64,000 nucleotides of DNA from Flavobacteriales bacterium (GTDB taxonomy: Bacteria > Bacteroidota > Bacteroidia > Flavobacteriales > Flavobacteriaceae), in assembly GCA_018335925.1 (NCBI GenBank), contig JAGXRF010000043.1, positions 1 through 64,000 on the forward strand, written 5' to 3'. Shown piece by piece: positions 1 through 8,237 of the stretch; position 1 is the first letter of the stretch, and each line of letters opens with the position of its first letter. The notes below the pieces were generated by a model. The model made no database searches, was not told the DNA's origin, and was given only the letters and a program-made list of their open reading frames with translations. Made by a program: the position numbers and the translations under genes.

Positions 1-671
1 TGCCTTTTGCTTATCAATTAAATAATTGTAACGAGAAATGTGATTTTGAGTATGGTTTTTACGAAAATACTACCATGCCTTCAGAAAATTCGGCTTCACC
101 TTTTTGTGATTATCATTATATTTTTGAAGCATTTAATAACTATAATGACCCCATCACTGTTACTTTAACCGAAACAAATAACCAGATGCTCATTACACCT
201 GCTGTAGTTACGTTATTGCCGGGCAATAATCTAATTAATGTGCAGTTTATCCCTTTTGGTAGTTTGTTAAACCCTTTAACTACCAGTATTACGCTTAGTG
301 GAGTGATAACAGATAGTGATTTTAACAAAAGCAATTGTTTATCCGTAGCTTCTGACATCGTTCTGCAGCCATGCAACAGCCAAAGAATGCAAGCAACACA
401 GGGGGCAGAAAAATCGGTATTGCAAAACAAACCTATCGAACTATTATTATATCCTAACCCTGCACAAGACATACTGTATGTGCAATCTGATAATAGTTAT
501 CATAAACTAACTGTTTATGATTTGCAAGGAAAATTACTAATAAATCATTTTTCTAACCAGCAAACCCTTCAGTCATTAGATGTATCCAAGCTAGCATCTG
601 GGGTGTATGTAGTAGTGGTGAGCCAAGCCGATGGTATGGTTACCCACCAGTATAAGTTTATAAAAAAATAA
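1..671 (+). CDS. C-terminal part of a T9SS-sorted surface or secreted protein (5' end outside window)
   Basis: The reading frame is open from base 3, so the first in-window ATG at 75 is internal; the same codons continue further upstream in the second copy (3121-3948). The last ~75 residues form a T9SS type A sorting domain: a LYPNPAQD motif, then YDLQGKLL and a terminal SGVYVVVV strand followed by a Lys-rich end. Such domains direct outer-membrane translocation by the type IX machinery and are normally cleaved. The part upstream is Thr/Asn-rich and beta-like, with several Cys, and I recognise no catalytic domain. This is probably the original, full-length copy of the gene whose 3' part is duplicated at 3121; the two copies differ at only about ten bases over 597. 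The biological role is unknown. Confidence 0.8.
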   Translation, partial: PFAYQLNNCNEKCDFEYGFYENTTMPSENSASPFCDYHYIFEAFNNYNDPITVTLTETNNQMLITPAVVTLLPGNNLINVQFIPFGSLLNPLTTSITLSGVITDSDFNKSNCLSVASDIVLQPCNSQRMQATQGAEKSVLQNKPIELLLYPNPAQDILYVQSDNSYHKLTVYDLQGKLLINHFSNQQTLQSLDVSKLASGVYVVVVSQADGMVTHQYKFIKK

Positions 672-680
672 ATAAAACCA

Positions 681-713
681 TTCTACTGCATACTTGATGG
701 GTTTGCAGTAGAA
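681..713 (+). terminator. Hairpin after the T9SS-tail gene (copy 1)
   Basis: A perfect 10-bp stem, TTCTACTGCA (681-690) with TGCAGTAGAA (704-713), encloses a 13-nt loop. It begins nine bases after the stop codon and is followed by a T/A-rich tract. The same stem is kept exactly in copy 2 while the loop has changed. It is probably an intrinsic terminator or processing hairpin between the two secreted-protein genes. Confidence 0.6.
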
Positions 714-730
714 TTTAAAAAAATAAAAGC

Positions 731-2143
731 ATGCAAAAAATAGTTTTAATTTTTAGTATTTTATTAAGTGTAAACTGGCAATATGCACAGTGTTACAAAC
801 AAATAGCCATTGGGGGAGATCATGCTATTGCCATAGGGCCTAATAACGAATTGATTGGCTGGGGTAGAAATATGTTTGCGATAGGTAGTCCAATTCCTTT
901 TCCGGAGAGCCAACCATCTCCTATCGTATTAAACAACACCAGTAATTGGGTAAAAATATGGGCACAGGGCATCATGACTTTTGCAGTAAAAGACGATAAT
1001 ACCATGTGGGCTATGGGAACTAACAATTTTGGTGCCTTAGGTATAGGTCAGTCAGGATCAACTTCTACACTTATGCAAGTTAGTACCAATGCTAATTGGG
1101 TAAAATTGTCGTCATATAACAATCATACCATTGGTATTAGGGCAGATGGCACCATCTGGACTTGGGGTAGCAACCAAGATGGGGAGGTGGCATTAGGCCC
1201 TGGCATGCCACCACAAATTTATAGCCCTACGCAAGTAGGCACCGCCAACCATTGGGTAGATGTTGCAACTACTACTACTGCATCCTTAGCAGTTCGTAAC
1301 GATGGTACCGTTTGGGGAGCAGGTGTTGCTTTAGGCCCTTTGTTAGGGCAAGGTCCTGATCCTACAAATGTATTGAGGCAAGCTAATTATAGCGTTGGAG
1401 GTTCGCAACAACACAGCAACATTGCCAAGATAAAAGGTGGGGCAAGTTTTATTTTAGCACAAAAAACAGATGGTACCTTAGTAGCATGGGGAGCCAATGA
1501 ATTCGGTGAGTTAGCTATGCCACTTACTTATTTTGGTGGTTCAACACCACAATCCATAGGCACAGACACTTGGTTAGACTTTGCTGTAGGCAGAGAGCAT
1601 GTTTTGGCAATTAAGACTGATGGTACCCTATGGGCATGGGGCAGAAACCAATATGGTCAGTTGGGTTTAGGGCATACAAATAATGTGAATGTACCTACCC
1701 AAGTAGGCACCGCTAATGATTGGGTGCAGGTACAAGCTGGTGGTATTGCCAATTCTATGGGGATAAAGGCAGATGGTAGTGTATGGGTATGGGGTCGTAA
1801 TAATTATGGTCAGTTTGGTAACGGTACTACTACCCAGAGCACTGTACCCCTACAAAATACAGCAATATGTGTGCAAACACTCAGTACTCCAACCTACACC
1901 AAACCAACACTTAGCATAGCACCCAACCCAGCTAAAGACTACTTACAGCTAAACTATACCAAGACCCAAGATGCCCATATCAACATTTATGATGTACAAG
2001 GGAGGGTAGTTTATCAAAACACGGTTAAAGATTTTGAGGGTCATATCACCATACCAGTGCACCAATGGCAAAAAGGGCTTTATATGGTTCACATACAAAA
2101 TAATGAAGGTGAAAGTATTACCAAAAAAGTACTAGTACATTAG
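731..2143 (+). CDS. Secreted RCC1-repeat protein with T9SS sorting domain (copy 1)
   Basis: This 470-residue protein has a Sec signal peptide (about residues 1-20, ending near YAQ). Repeated RCC1-like units follow (about 25-380), recognisable by recurring W-G-x-N and G-T-(L/V/I)-W-(A/T)-W-G motifs, and are expected to fold as a beta-propeller. The last ~75 residues are a T9SS type A sorting domain (APNPAKD, YDVQGRVVY, GLYMVHI). Proteins of this build are exported to the cell surface or medium; RCC1-type propellers usually mediate binding, but no ligand can be inferred. The paralogue at 4007 is largely identical except for clustered changes in propeller loops, for instance around residues 48-55 and 238-270. 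It lies between the T9SS-tail gene and ABC-F in both copies. Confidence 0.88.
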   Translation: MQKIVLIFSILLSVNWQYAQCYKQIAIGGDHAIAIGPNNELIGWGRNMFAIGSPIPFPESQPSPIVLNNTSNWVKIWAQGIMTFAVKDDNTMWAMGTNNFGALGIGQSGSTSTLMQVSTNANWVKLSSYNNHTIGIRADGTIWTWGSNQDGEVALGPGMPPQIYSPTQVGTANHWVDVATTTTASLAVRNDGTVWGAGVALGPLLGQGPDPTNVLRQANYSVGGSQQHSNIAKIKGGASFILAQKTDGTLVAWGANEFGELAMPLTYFGGSTPQSIGTDTWLDFAVGREHVLAIKTDGTLWAWGRNQYGQLGLGHTNNVNVPTQVGTANDWVQVQAGGIANSMGIKADGSVWVWGRNNYGQFGNGTTTQSTVPLQNTAICVQTLSTPTYTKPTLSIAPNPAKDYLQLNYTKTQDAHINIYDVQGRVVYQNTVKDFEGHITIPVHQWQKGLYMVHIQNNEGESITKKVLVH

Positions 2144-2225
2144 TATAAAAAGTTGTTTGATTTTTATTTGTTTGTTTATAACGATGTTTAATAAATTGCT
2201 TAAATAGAAACAAATTATAATAATC

Positions 2226-2233
2226 TATCTTTG
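2226..2233 (+). promoter_or_regulatory. -7 box upstream of ABC-F copy 1
   Basis: TATCTTTG matches the Bacteroidota TAnnTTTG -7 element and lies 17 nt before the ATG. The nearest upstream TTG (2196-2198) is 27 nt away, longer than the usual 17-23. The same sequence precedes the intact copy at 5499-5506. Confidence 0.55.
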
Positions 2234-2250
2234 CAGCTTTAATTTTAATT

Positions 2251-3948
2251 ATGATTACAGTACAAGACATTGCAGTAGAATTTGGAGGAACCACTTTATT
2301 TAGCGAAGTCGCTTTTGCAATAAATGAAAACGATAAAATAGCTTTAATGGGTAAAAATGGTGCTGGCAAAAGCACCATGCTAAAAATATTGGCAGGAGCA
2401 CAAAAACCAACTCGTGGAATGGTTGCCGTCCCAAAAGACAAAGTGGTGGCTTATTTGCCTCAGCATTTGTTAACTTCAGATGATGCCACTGTAATGGAGG
2501 AAACTTCAAAAGCATTTCAGGAAGTTTTTCAAATGAAAGAAGAGATTGATGCGATTAACGAACAATTAACTATCCGAACCGATTATGAAAGTGATGATTA
2601 TATGAAGCTAATTGAGAGGGTTTCGGAATTAAGCGAAAAGTTTTATGCCATTGAAGAAATCAATTATGAAGCCGAAGTAGAAAAAGTTTTGAAAGGCTTA
2701 GGTTTTAAGCGTGATGATTTTACCAGGATGACTTCTGAATTTTCAGGTGGATGGAGAATGCGAATTGAATTGGCAAAAATTTTATTGAAAAAGCCAGATT
2801 TAATTTTGTTAGATGAGCCTACCAATCACTTAGATATTGAGAGTGTGGAATGGCTAGAGGATTTTTTAATCAACCAAGCCAAAGCAGTAATTGTAATTTC
2901 ACACGACCGAGCTTTTGTAGAAAATGTCACCAACAGAACCATAGAAGTTACTTTGGGTAAAATTTATGACTATCGAGCCAAATACTCTCATTATTTAGAA
3001 CTTCGAAAAGACAGAAGAGCTCACCAACAAAAGGCTTATGAGGAACAACAAAAAATGATTGCTGAAACCAAAGAGTTTATTGAGCGATTCAAAGGGACTT
3101 ATTCCAAGACTTTACAAGTGCTAGGGCCCATTGTTGATTTACCCCAAATTTTATGGGACCAAATAAATGGTGCAAATATCAATACCCATATTTTAGAAGA
3201 TTCTCCTTTATCAGATTTACCTTCTGATGGGTTTTATCATGCTACCTTAACAAATAATGGTTGTAACTATACCACTCTGCCTTTTGCTTATCAATTAAAT
3301 AATTGTAACGAGAAATGTGATTTTGAGTATGGTTTTTACGAAAATACTACCATGCCTTCAGAAAATTCGGCTTCACCTTTTTGTGATTATCATTATATTT
3401 TTGAAGCATTTAATAACTATAATGACCCCATCACTGTTACTTTAACCGAAACAAATAACCAGATGCTCATTACACCTGCTGTAGTTACGTTATTGCCGGG
3501 CAATAATCTAATGAATGTGCAGTTTATCCCTTTTGGTAGTTTGTTAAACCCTTTAACTACCAGTATTACGCTTAGTGGAGTAATAACAGATAGTGATTTT
3601 AACCAAAGCAATTGTTTATCCGTAGCTTCTGACATCGTTCTTCAGCCATGCAACAGCCAAAGAATGCAAGCAACACAGGGGGCAGAAAAATCGGTATTGC
3701 AAAACAAACCTATCGAACTATTATTATATCCTAACCCTGCACAAGACATACTGTATGTGCAAGCTGATAATAGTTATCATAAACTAACTGTTTATGATTT
3801 GCAAGGAAAATTATTAATAAATCATTTTTCTAACCAGCAAACCCTTCAGTCATTAGATGTATCCAAGTTAGCATCTGGGGTGTATGTAGTAGTGGTAAGC
3901 CAAGCCGATGGTATGGTTACCCACCAATATAAGTTTATAAAAAAATAA
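2251..3948 (+). CDS. Chimeric gene: ABC-F N-terminal half fused in frame to a T9SS-protein C-terminal half
   Basis: Residues 1-290 equal the first half of the ABC-F ATPase encoded at 5524. They contain Walker A GKNGAGKST, signature SGGW, Walker B LILLDEPTNHLD and most of the inter-domain linker. After codon 290 (base 3120) the frame passes without a stop into 275 residues of the T9SS-sorted protein seen at the window start, including its LYPNPAQD sorting domain. ABC-F proteins need two ATPase domains and act on ribosomes in the cytoplasm; this product lacks the second domain. It has no signal peptide, so its sorting domain should never reach the T9SS. It is most simply the junction product of a tandem duplication. 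The ABC-F part differs from the intact copy almost only at silent positions, and the frame is intact, so a residual role cannot be excluded. Confidence 0.85.
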   Translation: MITVQDIAVEFGGTTLFSEVAFAINENDKIALMGKNGAGKSTMLKILAGAQKPTRGMVAVPKDKVVAYLPQHLLTSDDATVMEETSKAFQEVFQMKEEIDAINEQLTIRTDYESDDYMKLIERVSELSEKFYAIEEINYEAEVEKVLKGLGFKRDDFTRMTSEFSGGWRMRIELAKILLKKPDLILLDEPTNHLDIESVEWLEDFLINQAKAVIVISHDRAFVENVTNRTIEVTLGKIYDYRAKYSHYLELRKDRRAHQQKAYEEQQKMIAETKEFIERFKGTYSKTLQVLGPIVDLPQILWDQINGANINTHILEDSPLSDLPSDGFYHATLTNNGCNYTTLPFAYQLNNCNEKCDFEYGFYENTTMPSENSASPFCDYHYIFEAFNNYNDPITVTLTETNNQMLITPAVVTLLPGNNLMNVQFIPFGSLLNPLTTSITLSGVITDSDFNQSNCLSVASDIVLQPCNSQRMQATQGAEKSVLQNKPIELLLYPNPAQDILYVQADNSYHKLTVYDLQGKLLINHFSNQQTLQSLDVSKLASGVYVVVVSQADGMVTHQYKFIKK

Positions 3949-3957
3949 ATAAAACCA

Positions 3958-3990
3958 TTCTACTGCATACTTTACGGGTTTGCAGTAGAA
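3958..3990 (+). terminator. Hairpin after the chimeric gene (copy 2)
   Basis: The 10-bp stem TTCTACTGCA/TGCAGTAGAA (3958-3967 with 3981-3990) is identical to that of copy 1. The 13-nt loop differs (TACTTTACGGGTT against TACTTGATGGGTT). It is followed by an A/T-rich run before the RCC1 start codon. Confidence 0.6.
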
Positions 3991-4006
3991 TTAAAATAAA
4001 AAAAGC

Positions 4007-5416
4007 ATGAAAAAAATAGTGTTCATTTTTAGTATTTTATTAAGTGTAAACTGGCAATACGCACAGTGTTACAAACAAATAGCCATTTGGGGAGATCATG
4101 CCATTGCCATAGGCCCCAACAACGAACTGATTGGTTGGGGAAGAAACGAAAAATGTTTAGGAAGTCAATGGCCTTTTCCGGAGAGCCAACCATCGCCTAT
4201 TGTATTAAACAACACCAGTAATTGGGTAAAAATATGGGCACAGGGCATCATGACTTTTGCAGTAAAAGACGATAATACCATGTGGGCTATGGGCAGTAAT
4301 AATAGTGGATCATTAGGTATAGGTCAGTCAGGATCTACTTTCACACTTATGCAAGTTAGTACCAATGCCAACTGGGTAAAATTGTCGTCATATAACAATC
4401 ATACCATAGGTATTAGGGCAGATGGCACCATCTGGACTTGGGGCAGCAACCAAGATGGGGAGGTGGCATTAGGTCCTGGCATGCCCCCACAAATTTATAG
4501 CCCTACGCAAGTAGGCACCGCCAACCATTGGGTAGATGTTGCTACTACTACTACTGCATCCTTAGCAGTACGTAACGATGGTACCGTTTGGGGTGCAGGT
4601 GTTGCTTTAGGTCCTTTGTTAGGGCAAGGTCCTGATCCTACAAATGTATTGAGGCAAGCAAATTATAGCGTTGGAGGTTCGCAACAACACAGCAACATTG
4701 CCAAGATAAAAGGTGGTTCAGGTTCTATTATAGCCCAAAAAACAGATGGTACTTTGGTATCATGGGGAGGTAATCCATATGGTCAACTTGGTAATGGCAA
4801 TAATTCTGGTGGTTCTACACCACAATCCATAGGCACAGACACATGGTTAGACTTTGCGGTAGGCAGAGAGCATGTTTTGGCCATCAAGAGTGATGGCACC
4901 CTATGGGCATGGGGCAGAAACCAATATGGTCAGTTGGGTTTAGGGCATACAAATAATGTGAATGTACCTACCCAAGTAGGCACCGCTAATGATTGGGTGC
5001 AGGTACAAGCCGGAGGTATTGCCAATTCTATGGGGATAAAGGCAGATGGTAGTGTATGGGTATGGGGTCGTAATAATTATGGTCAGTTTGGTAATGGTAC
5101 TACTACCCAGAGCACTGTACCCCTACAAAATACAGCAATATGTGTGCAAACACTCAGTACACCAACCTACACCAAACCAACACTTAGCATAGCACCCAAC
5201 CCAGCCAAAGACTTTTTACAGCTAAACTATACCAACACCCAAGATGCCCATATCAACATTTATGATGTACAAGGGAGGGTAGTTTATCAAAACACGGTTA
5301 AAGATTTTGAGGGTCATATCACCATACCAGTACACCAATGGCAAAAAGGGCTTTATATGGTTCACATACAAAATAATGAAGGAGAAAGTATCACCAAAAA
5401 AGTACTAGTACATTAG
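4007..5416 (+). CDS. Secreted RCC1-repeat protein with T9SS sorting domain (copy 2)
   Basis: This 469-residue paralogue of the gene at 731 has the same order: signal peptide (MKKIVFIFSILLSVNWQYAQ), RCC1-like propeller repeats, and a C-terminal T9SS type A sorting domain beginning near LSIAPNPAKD. Differences are clustered: GRNEKCLGSQWPFP replaces GRNMFAIGSPIPFP early on, and GGNPYGQLGNGNNSGG replaces GANEFGELAMPLTYFGG in the centre. Copy 2 looks more like canonical RCC1 there, with regular G-x-L-G-N-G spacing. The rest is almost identical at the DNA level. Export to the surface is likely; the binding target is unknown. Confidence 0.88.
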   Translation: MKKIVFIFSILLSVNWQYAQCYKQIAIWGDHAIAIGPNNELIGWGRNEKCLGSQWPFPESQPSPIVLNNTSNWVKIWAQGIMTFAVKDDNTMWAMGSNNSGSLGIGQSGSTFTLMQVSTNANWVKLSSYNNHTIGIRADGTIWTWGSNQDGEVALGPGMPPQIYSPTQVGTANHWVDVATTTTASLAVRNDGTVWGAGVALGPLLGQGPDPTNVLRQANYSVGGSQQHSNIAKIKGGSGSIIAQKTDGTLVSWGGNPYGQLGNGNNSGGSTPQSIGTDTWLDFAVGREHVLAIKSDGTLWAWGRNQYGQLGLGHTNNVNVPTQVGTANDWVQVQAGGIANSMGIKADGSVWVWGRNNYGQFGNGTTTQSTVPLQNTAICVQTLSTPTYTKPTLSIAPNPAKDFLQLNYTNTQDAHINIYDVQGRVVYQNTVKDFEGHITIPVHQWQKGLYMVHIQNNEGESITKKVLVH

Positions 5417-5498
5417 TATAAAAAGTTGTTTGATGTTTATTTGTTTGTTTATAACGATGTTTAATAAATTGCTTAAATAGAAACAAATTATAATAATC

Positions 5499-5506
5499 TA
5501 TCTTTG
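5499..5506 (+). promoter_or_regulatory. -7 box upstream of the intact ABC-F gene
   Basis: TATCTTTG lies 17 nt before the start codon, identical to the copy at 2226-2233 in both sequence and spacing. Confidence 0.55.
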
Positions 5507-5523
5507 CAGCTTTAATTTTAATT

Positions 5524-7158
5524 ATGATTACAGTACAAGACATTGCAGTAGAATTTGGAGGAACCACTTTGTTTAGCGAAGTTGCTTTTGCAATTAATGA
5601 AAACGATAAAATAGCATTAATGGGTAAAAATGGTGCTGGCAAAAGTACCATGTTAAAAATATTAGCAGGAGCACAAAAACCAACCCGTGGAATGGTTGCC
5701 GTGCCAAAAGACAAAGTGGTGGCTTATTTGCCTCAGCATTTGTTAACTTCAGATGATGCCACTGTAATGGAAGAAACTTCAAAAGCATTTCAGGAAGTTT
5801 TTCAAATGAAAGAAGAGATTGATGCGATCAACGAACAATTAACTATCCGAACCGATTACGAAAGCGATGATTATATGAAGCTAATTGAAAGGGTTTCGGA
5901 ATTAAGTGAAAAATTTTATGCCATTGAAGAAATCAATTATGAAGCCGAAGTAGAAAAAGTTTTGAAAGGATTGGGCTTTAAGCGTGAAGATTTTACCAGG
6001 ATGACTTCTGAATTTTCAGGAGGATGGAGAATGCGAATTGAATTGGCAAAAATTTTATTGAAAAAGCCCGATTTAATTTTGTTAGATGAACCTACCAACC
6101 ACTTAGATATTGAGAGTGTGGAATGGCTAGAGGATTTTTTAATCAACCAAGCCAAAGCGGTGATTGTTATTTCACACGACCGAGCTTTTGTAGAAAACGT
6201 AACGAACCGAACTATTGAAGTTACACTTGGTAAGATTTACGACTACAAAGCGAAATATTCGCATTATTTAGAATTGCGAAAAGATAGAAGAGCACATCAG
6301 CAAAAAGCTTATGAAGAACAACAAAAAATGATTGCAGAAACCAAAGAGTTTATTGAGCGTTTTAAAGGAACTTACTCCAAAACTTTACAAGTACAATCTA
6401 GAGTAAAAATGTTGGAGAAATTAGAAATTGTTGAGGTGGATGAAGTAGATAACTCCGCTTTGCGATTAAAATTTCCTTCTGCACCACGTAGTGGTCAATA
6501 CCCTGTGGTAGTAGAAGGATTATGCAAAAAATATGGAGATCATGTGGTGTTTCAAGATGCTAACATGGTAATTGAGCGTGGACAAAAACTAGCTTTTGTT
6601 GGAAGAAATGGAGAAGGAAAATCTACCATGATCAAAGCCATAATGAAAGAAATTGACTTTGAAGGTAAATTAGAGGTTGGGCATAACGTACAAATTGGTT
6701 ATTTTGCTCAAAACCAAGCAGCTTTGTTGGATGAAAATTTGACAGTTTTTGATACCATTGATCAAATTGCAGTTGGAGATATCCGAAGTAAAATCAAAGA
6801 CTTACTAGGAGCATTTATGTTTGGAGGTGATGATATTACCAAAAAAGTGAAGGTGTTATCCGGTGGAGAAAGAACCCGTTTGGCCATGATAAAATTGTTA
6901 TTACAACCGGTAAATGTGTTGATTTTAGATGAACCTACCAACCACTTGGATATGCGAACCAAAGACATCATTAAAGATGCTTTAAAAGATTTTGACGGAA
7001 CCTTGATTTTGGTGTCGCACGATCGTGACTTTTTAGACGGCTTGGTAACCAAAGTGTTTGAGTTTGGCAACAAGAGAGTAAAAGAACATTTTGAAGATAT
7101 CAAAGGTTTCCTCGCATTGAAAAAAATGGAGCATTTAAAGGAGATTGAAAAGGTATAA
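5524..7158 (+). CDS. ABC-F family ATPase (intact copy)
   Basis: This 544-residue protein has two ABC ATPase domains and no membrane segments, the ABC-F layout (EttA/Uup/YbiT group). Domain 1 has GKNGAGKST, SGGW and LILLDEPTNHLDIES. A charged linker at about residues 240-310 precedes domain 2, which has GRNGEGKST, LSGGERTRLAM and VLILDEPTNHLDM. Both Walker B motifs end in the EPTNHLD sequence typical of ABC-F. These proteins bind the ribosomal E site and modulate translation or relieve stalling; some give antibiotic protection. The plain linker does not suggest a resistance type. Length is normal for the family. Its first 290 codons are duplicated at 2251. Confidence 0.93.
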   Translation: MITVQDIAVEFGGTTLFSEVAFAINENDKIALMGKNGAGKSTMLKILAGAQKPTRGMVAVPKDKVVAYLPQHLLTSDDATVMEETSKAFQEVFQMKEEIDAINEQLTIRTDYESDDYMKLIERVSELSEKFYAIEEINYEAEVEKVLKGLGFKREDFTRMTSEFSGGWRMRIELAKILLKKPDLILLDEPTNHLDIESVEWLEDFLINQAKAVIVISHDRAFVENVTNRTIEVTLGKIYDYKAKYSHYLELRKDRRAHQQKAYEEQQKMIAETKEFIERFKGTYSKTLQVQSRVKMLEKLEIVEVDEVDNSALRLKFPSAPRSGQYPVVVEGLCKKYGDHVVFQDANMVIERGQKLAFVGRNGEGKSTMIKAIMKEIDFEGKLEVGHNVQIGYFAQNQAALLDENLTVFDTIDQIAVGDIRSKIKDLLGAFMFGGDDITKKVKVLSGGERTRLAMIKLLLQPVNVLILDEPTNHLDMRTKDIIKDALKDFDGTLILVSHDRDFLDGLVTKVFEFGNKRVKEHFEDIKGFLALKKMEHLKEIEKV

Positions 7159-7254
7159 ATAGTGAGTATCATTTATAATTTTAATGAATCACATCCAAAT
7201 TTCATGTTTTAAAACTTAACGAATACACTCTGAAAGAATTTGATACAAATAAAA

Positions 7255-8196
7255 ATGAAAACACAAGCAACCAATACCATTTTAATGATTCGTCCAGTTG
7301 CATTTAGGATGAATGAACAAACCGCAGTGAACAATTACTACCAAAAAGTAATAGATGGTTTAACTTCTGCGAATGTGAATGCAAAAGCACAGCAAGAGTT
7401 TGATGCTTTTGTAGAAAAATTACGTGCTCATGGAGTAAATGTTTTGGTAGTGGAAGATACCTTACAACCCGATACTCCGGATAGTATTTTTCCTAATAAT
7501 TGGATTTCTTTTCACCAATCAGGTGACGTAGTGTTATATCCAATGTTTGCAGAAAACAGAAGATTAGAAAGAAGAGAAGATGTGTTGGATTTGTTAGAAG
7601 AAAAAGGATTTGTTATTGAAAACGTATTGGATTATACTCTTGCAGAAGAAGCCAATGTGTTTTTAGAAGGAACAGGTAGCATTATTTTAGATCGTGTAAA
7701 TGAAAAAGCCTATTGTGCCTTATCTCCTAGAGCAGATGAAGAATTATTTATTGAGTTCTGCGAAGATATGGAGTACACACCTGTAATCTTTACTGCTTTT
7801 CAAACTGTTGATGGTGCAAGAAAACCTATTTACCACACCAATGTAATGATGTGTATTGCAGATACTTTTGCGGTAATTTGTGCCGATTGTATTGATGATA
7901 AAGTTGAGCGAAAAATGGTGTTAGAGCAATTAAAACAAGATGGTAAGGAAATTATTTTAATTTCGGAGGAGCAGGTAAATCACTTTGCAGGAAACATGTT
8001 GCAAGTTGTTGGAGCAAACCAACAAAAATATTTGGTAATGAGTAGCAGTGCCTACCAAAGTTTAACACCAAAACAATTGGAAGCCATTGAAAAACACAAT
8101 CCTATCATCCATGCAAGTTTAGATATTATTGAAGCCTGTGGTGGTGGTAGTGCCCGATGTATGATGGCTGAGGTATTTTTGCCTAAAGAAAATTAA
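7255..8196 (+). CDS. Citrulline-utilisation hydrolase (CtlX-like), amidinotransferase superfamily
   Basis: This 313-residue protein belongs to the amidinotransferase/arginine-deiminase superfamily. The substrate-side motif PDSIFPNNW lies near residue 80. A histidine in the YHTNVMM segment (about residue 198) and a cysteine near the C-terminus in GGGSARCMMAEVF fit the Glu/His/Cys catalytic set. The closest named family I recall is CtlX, a hydrolase of citrulline or a related guanidino/ureido compound. I chose the ATG at 7255; a TTG start 15 bases upstream is open but less likely. It is transcribed alone and ends at a strong shared terminator. The exact substrate is inferred. Confidence 0.8.
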   Translation: MKTQATNTILMIRPVAFRMNEQTAVNNYYQKVIDGLTSANVNAKAQQEFDAFVEKLRAHGVNVLVVEDTLQPDTPDSIFPNNWISFHQSGDVVLYPMFAENRRLERREDVLDLLEEKGFVIENVLDYTLAEEANVFLEGTGSIILDRVNEKAYCALSPRADEELFIEFCEDMEYTPVIFTAFQTVDGARKPIYHTNVMMCIADTFAVICADCIDDKVERKMVLEQLKQDGKEIILISEEQVNHFAGNMLQVVGANQQKYLVMSSSAYQSLTPKQLEAIEKHNPIIHASLDIIEACGGGSARCMMAEVFLPKEN

Positions 8197-8206
8197 CCAA
8201 AAAAAT

Positions 8207-8237
8207 AAGGACAACCAAAATGAGTTGTCCTTTTTTT
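8207..8237. terminator. Bidirectional terminator between ctlX-like and fic genes
   Basis: The 9-bp stem AAGGACAAC (8207-8215) pairs with GTTGTCCTT (8224-8232), with an 8-nt loop. It is flanked by an A-run on the left and a T-run on the right, so it can terminate transcription from both convergent genes. Confidence 0.85.

Larger units (their letters stand above)
1..3120. repeat. Left copy of a ~3.27-kb tandem duplication (left end outside window)
   Basis: Base 1 aligns with base 3278, and the similarity runs without large gaps (offset drifting from 3277 to 3273) to base 3120, which aligns with 6393. The unit holds the tail of a T9SS-sorted protein, an RCC1-repeat gene and the first 290 codons of an ABC-F gene. 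At 3120/3121 the ABC-F sequence stops and the next copy starts inside the T9SS protein gene. The copies carry many silent differences, so this is not a simple recent assembly echo. Confidence 0.9.
3121..6393. repeat. Right copy of the ~3.27-kb tandem duplication
   Basis: This unit starts within the T9SS-protein gene at the chimera junction and ends within the intact ABC-F gene at codon 290. It contains the second T9SS tail, the second RCC1 gene and the ABC-F 5' half. Beyond 6393 the ABC-F gene continues normally, which identifies the right copy as carrying the complete ABC-F gene. I see no insertion-sequence ends or long direct repeats at the joint, only a few shared bases. Confidence 0.9.

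Noticed and set aside
1..6393. Transposon or integrative element as cause of the 5' tandem duplication
   Set aside because: No transposase, terminal inverted repeats or target duplications were seen at the unit ends; only a few bases are shared at the joint.
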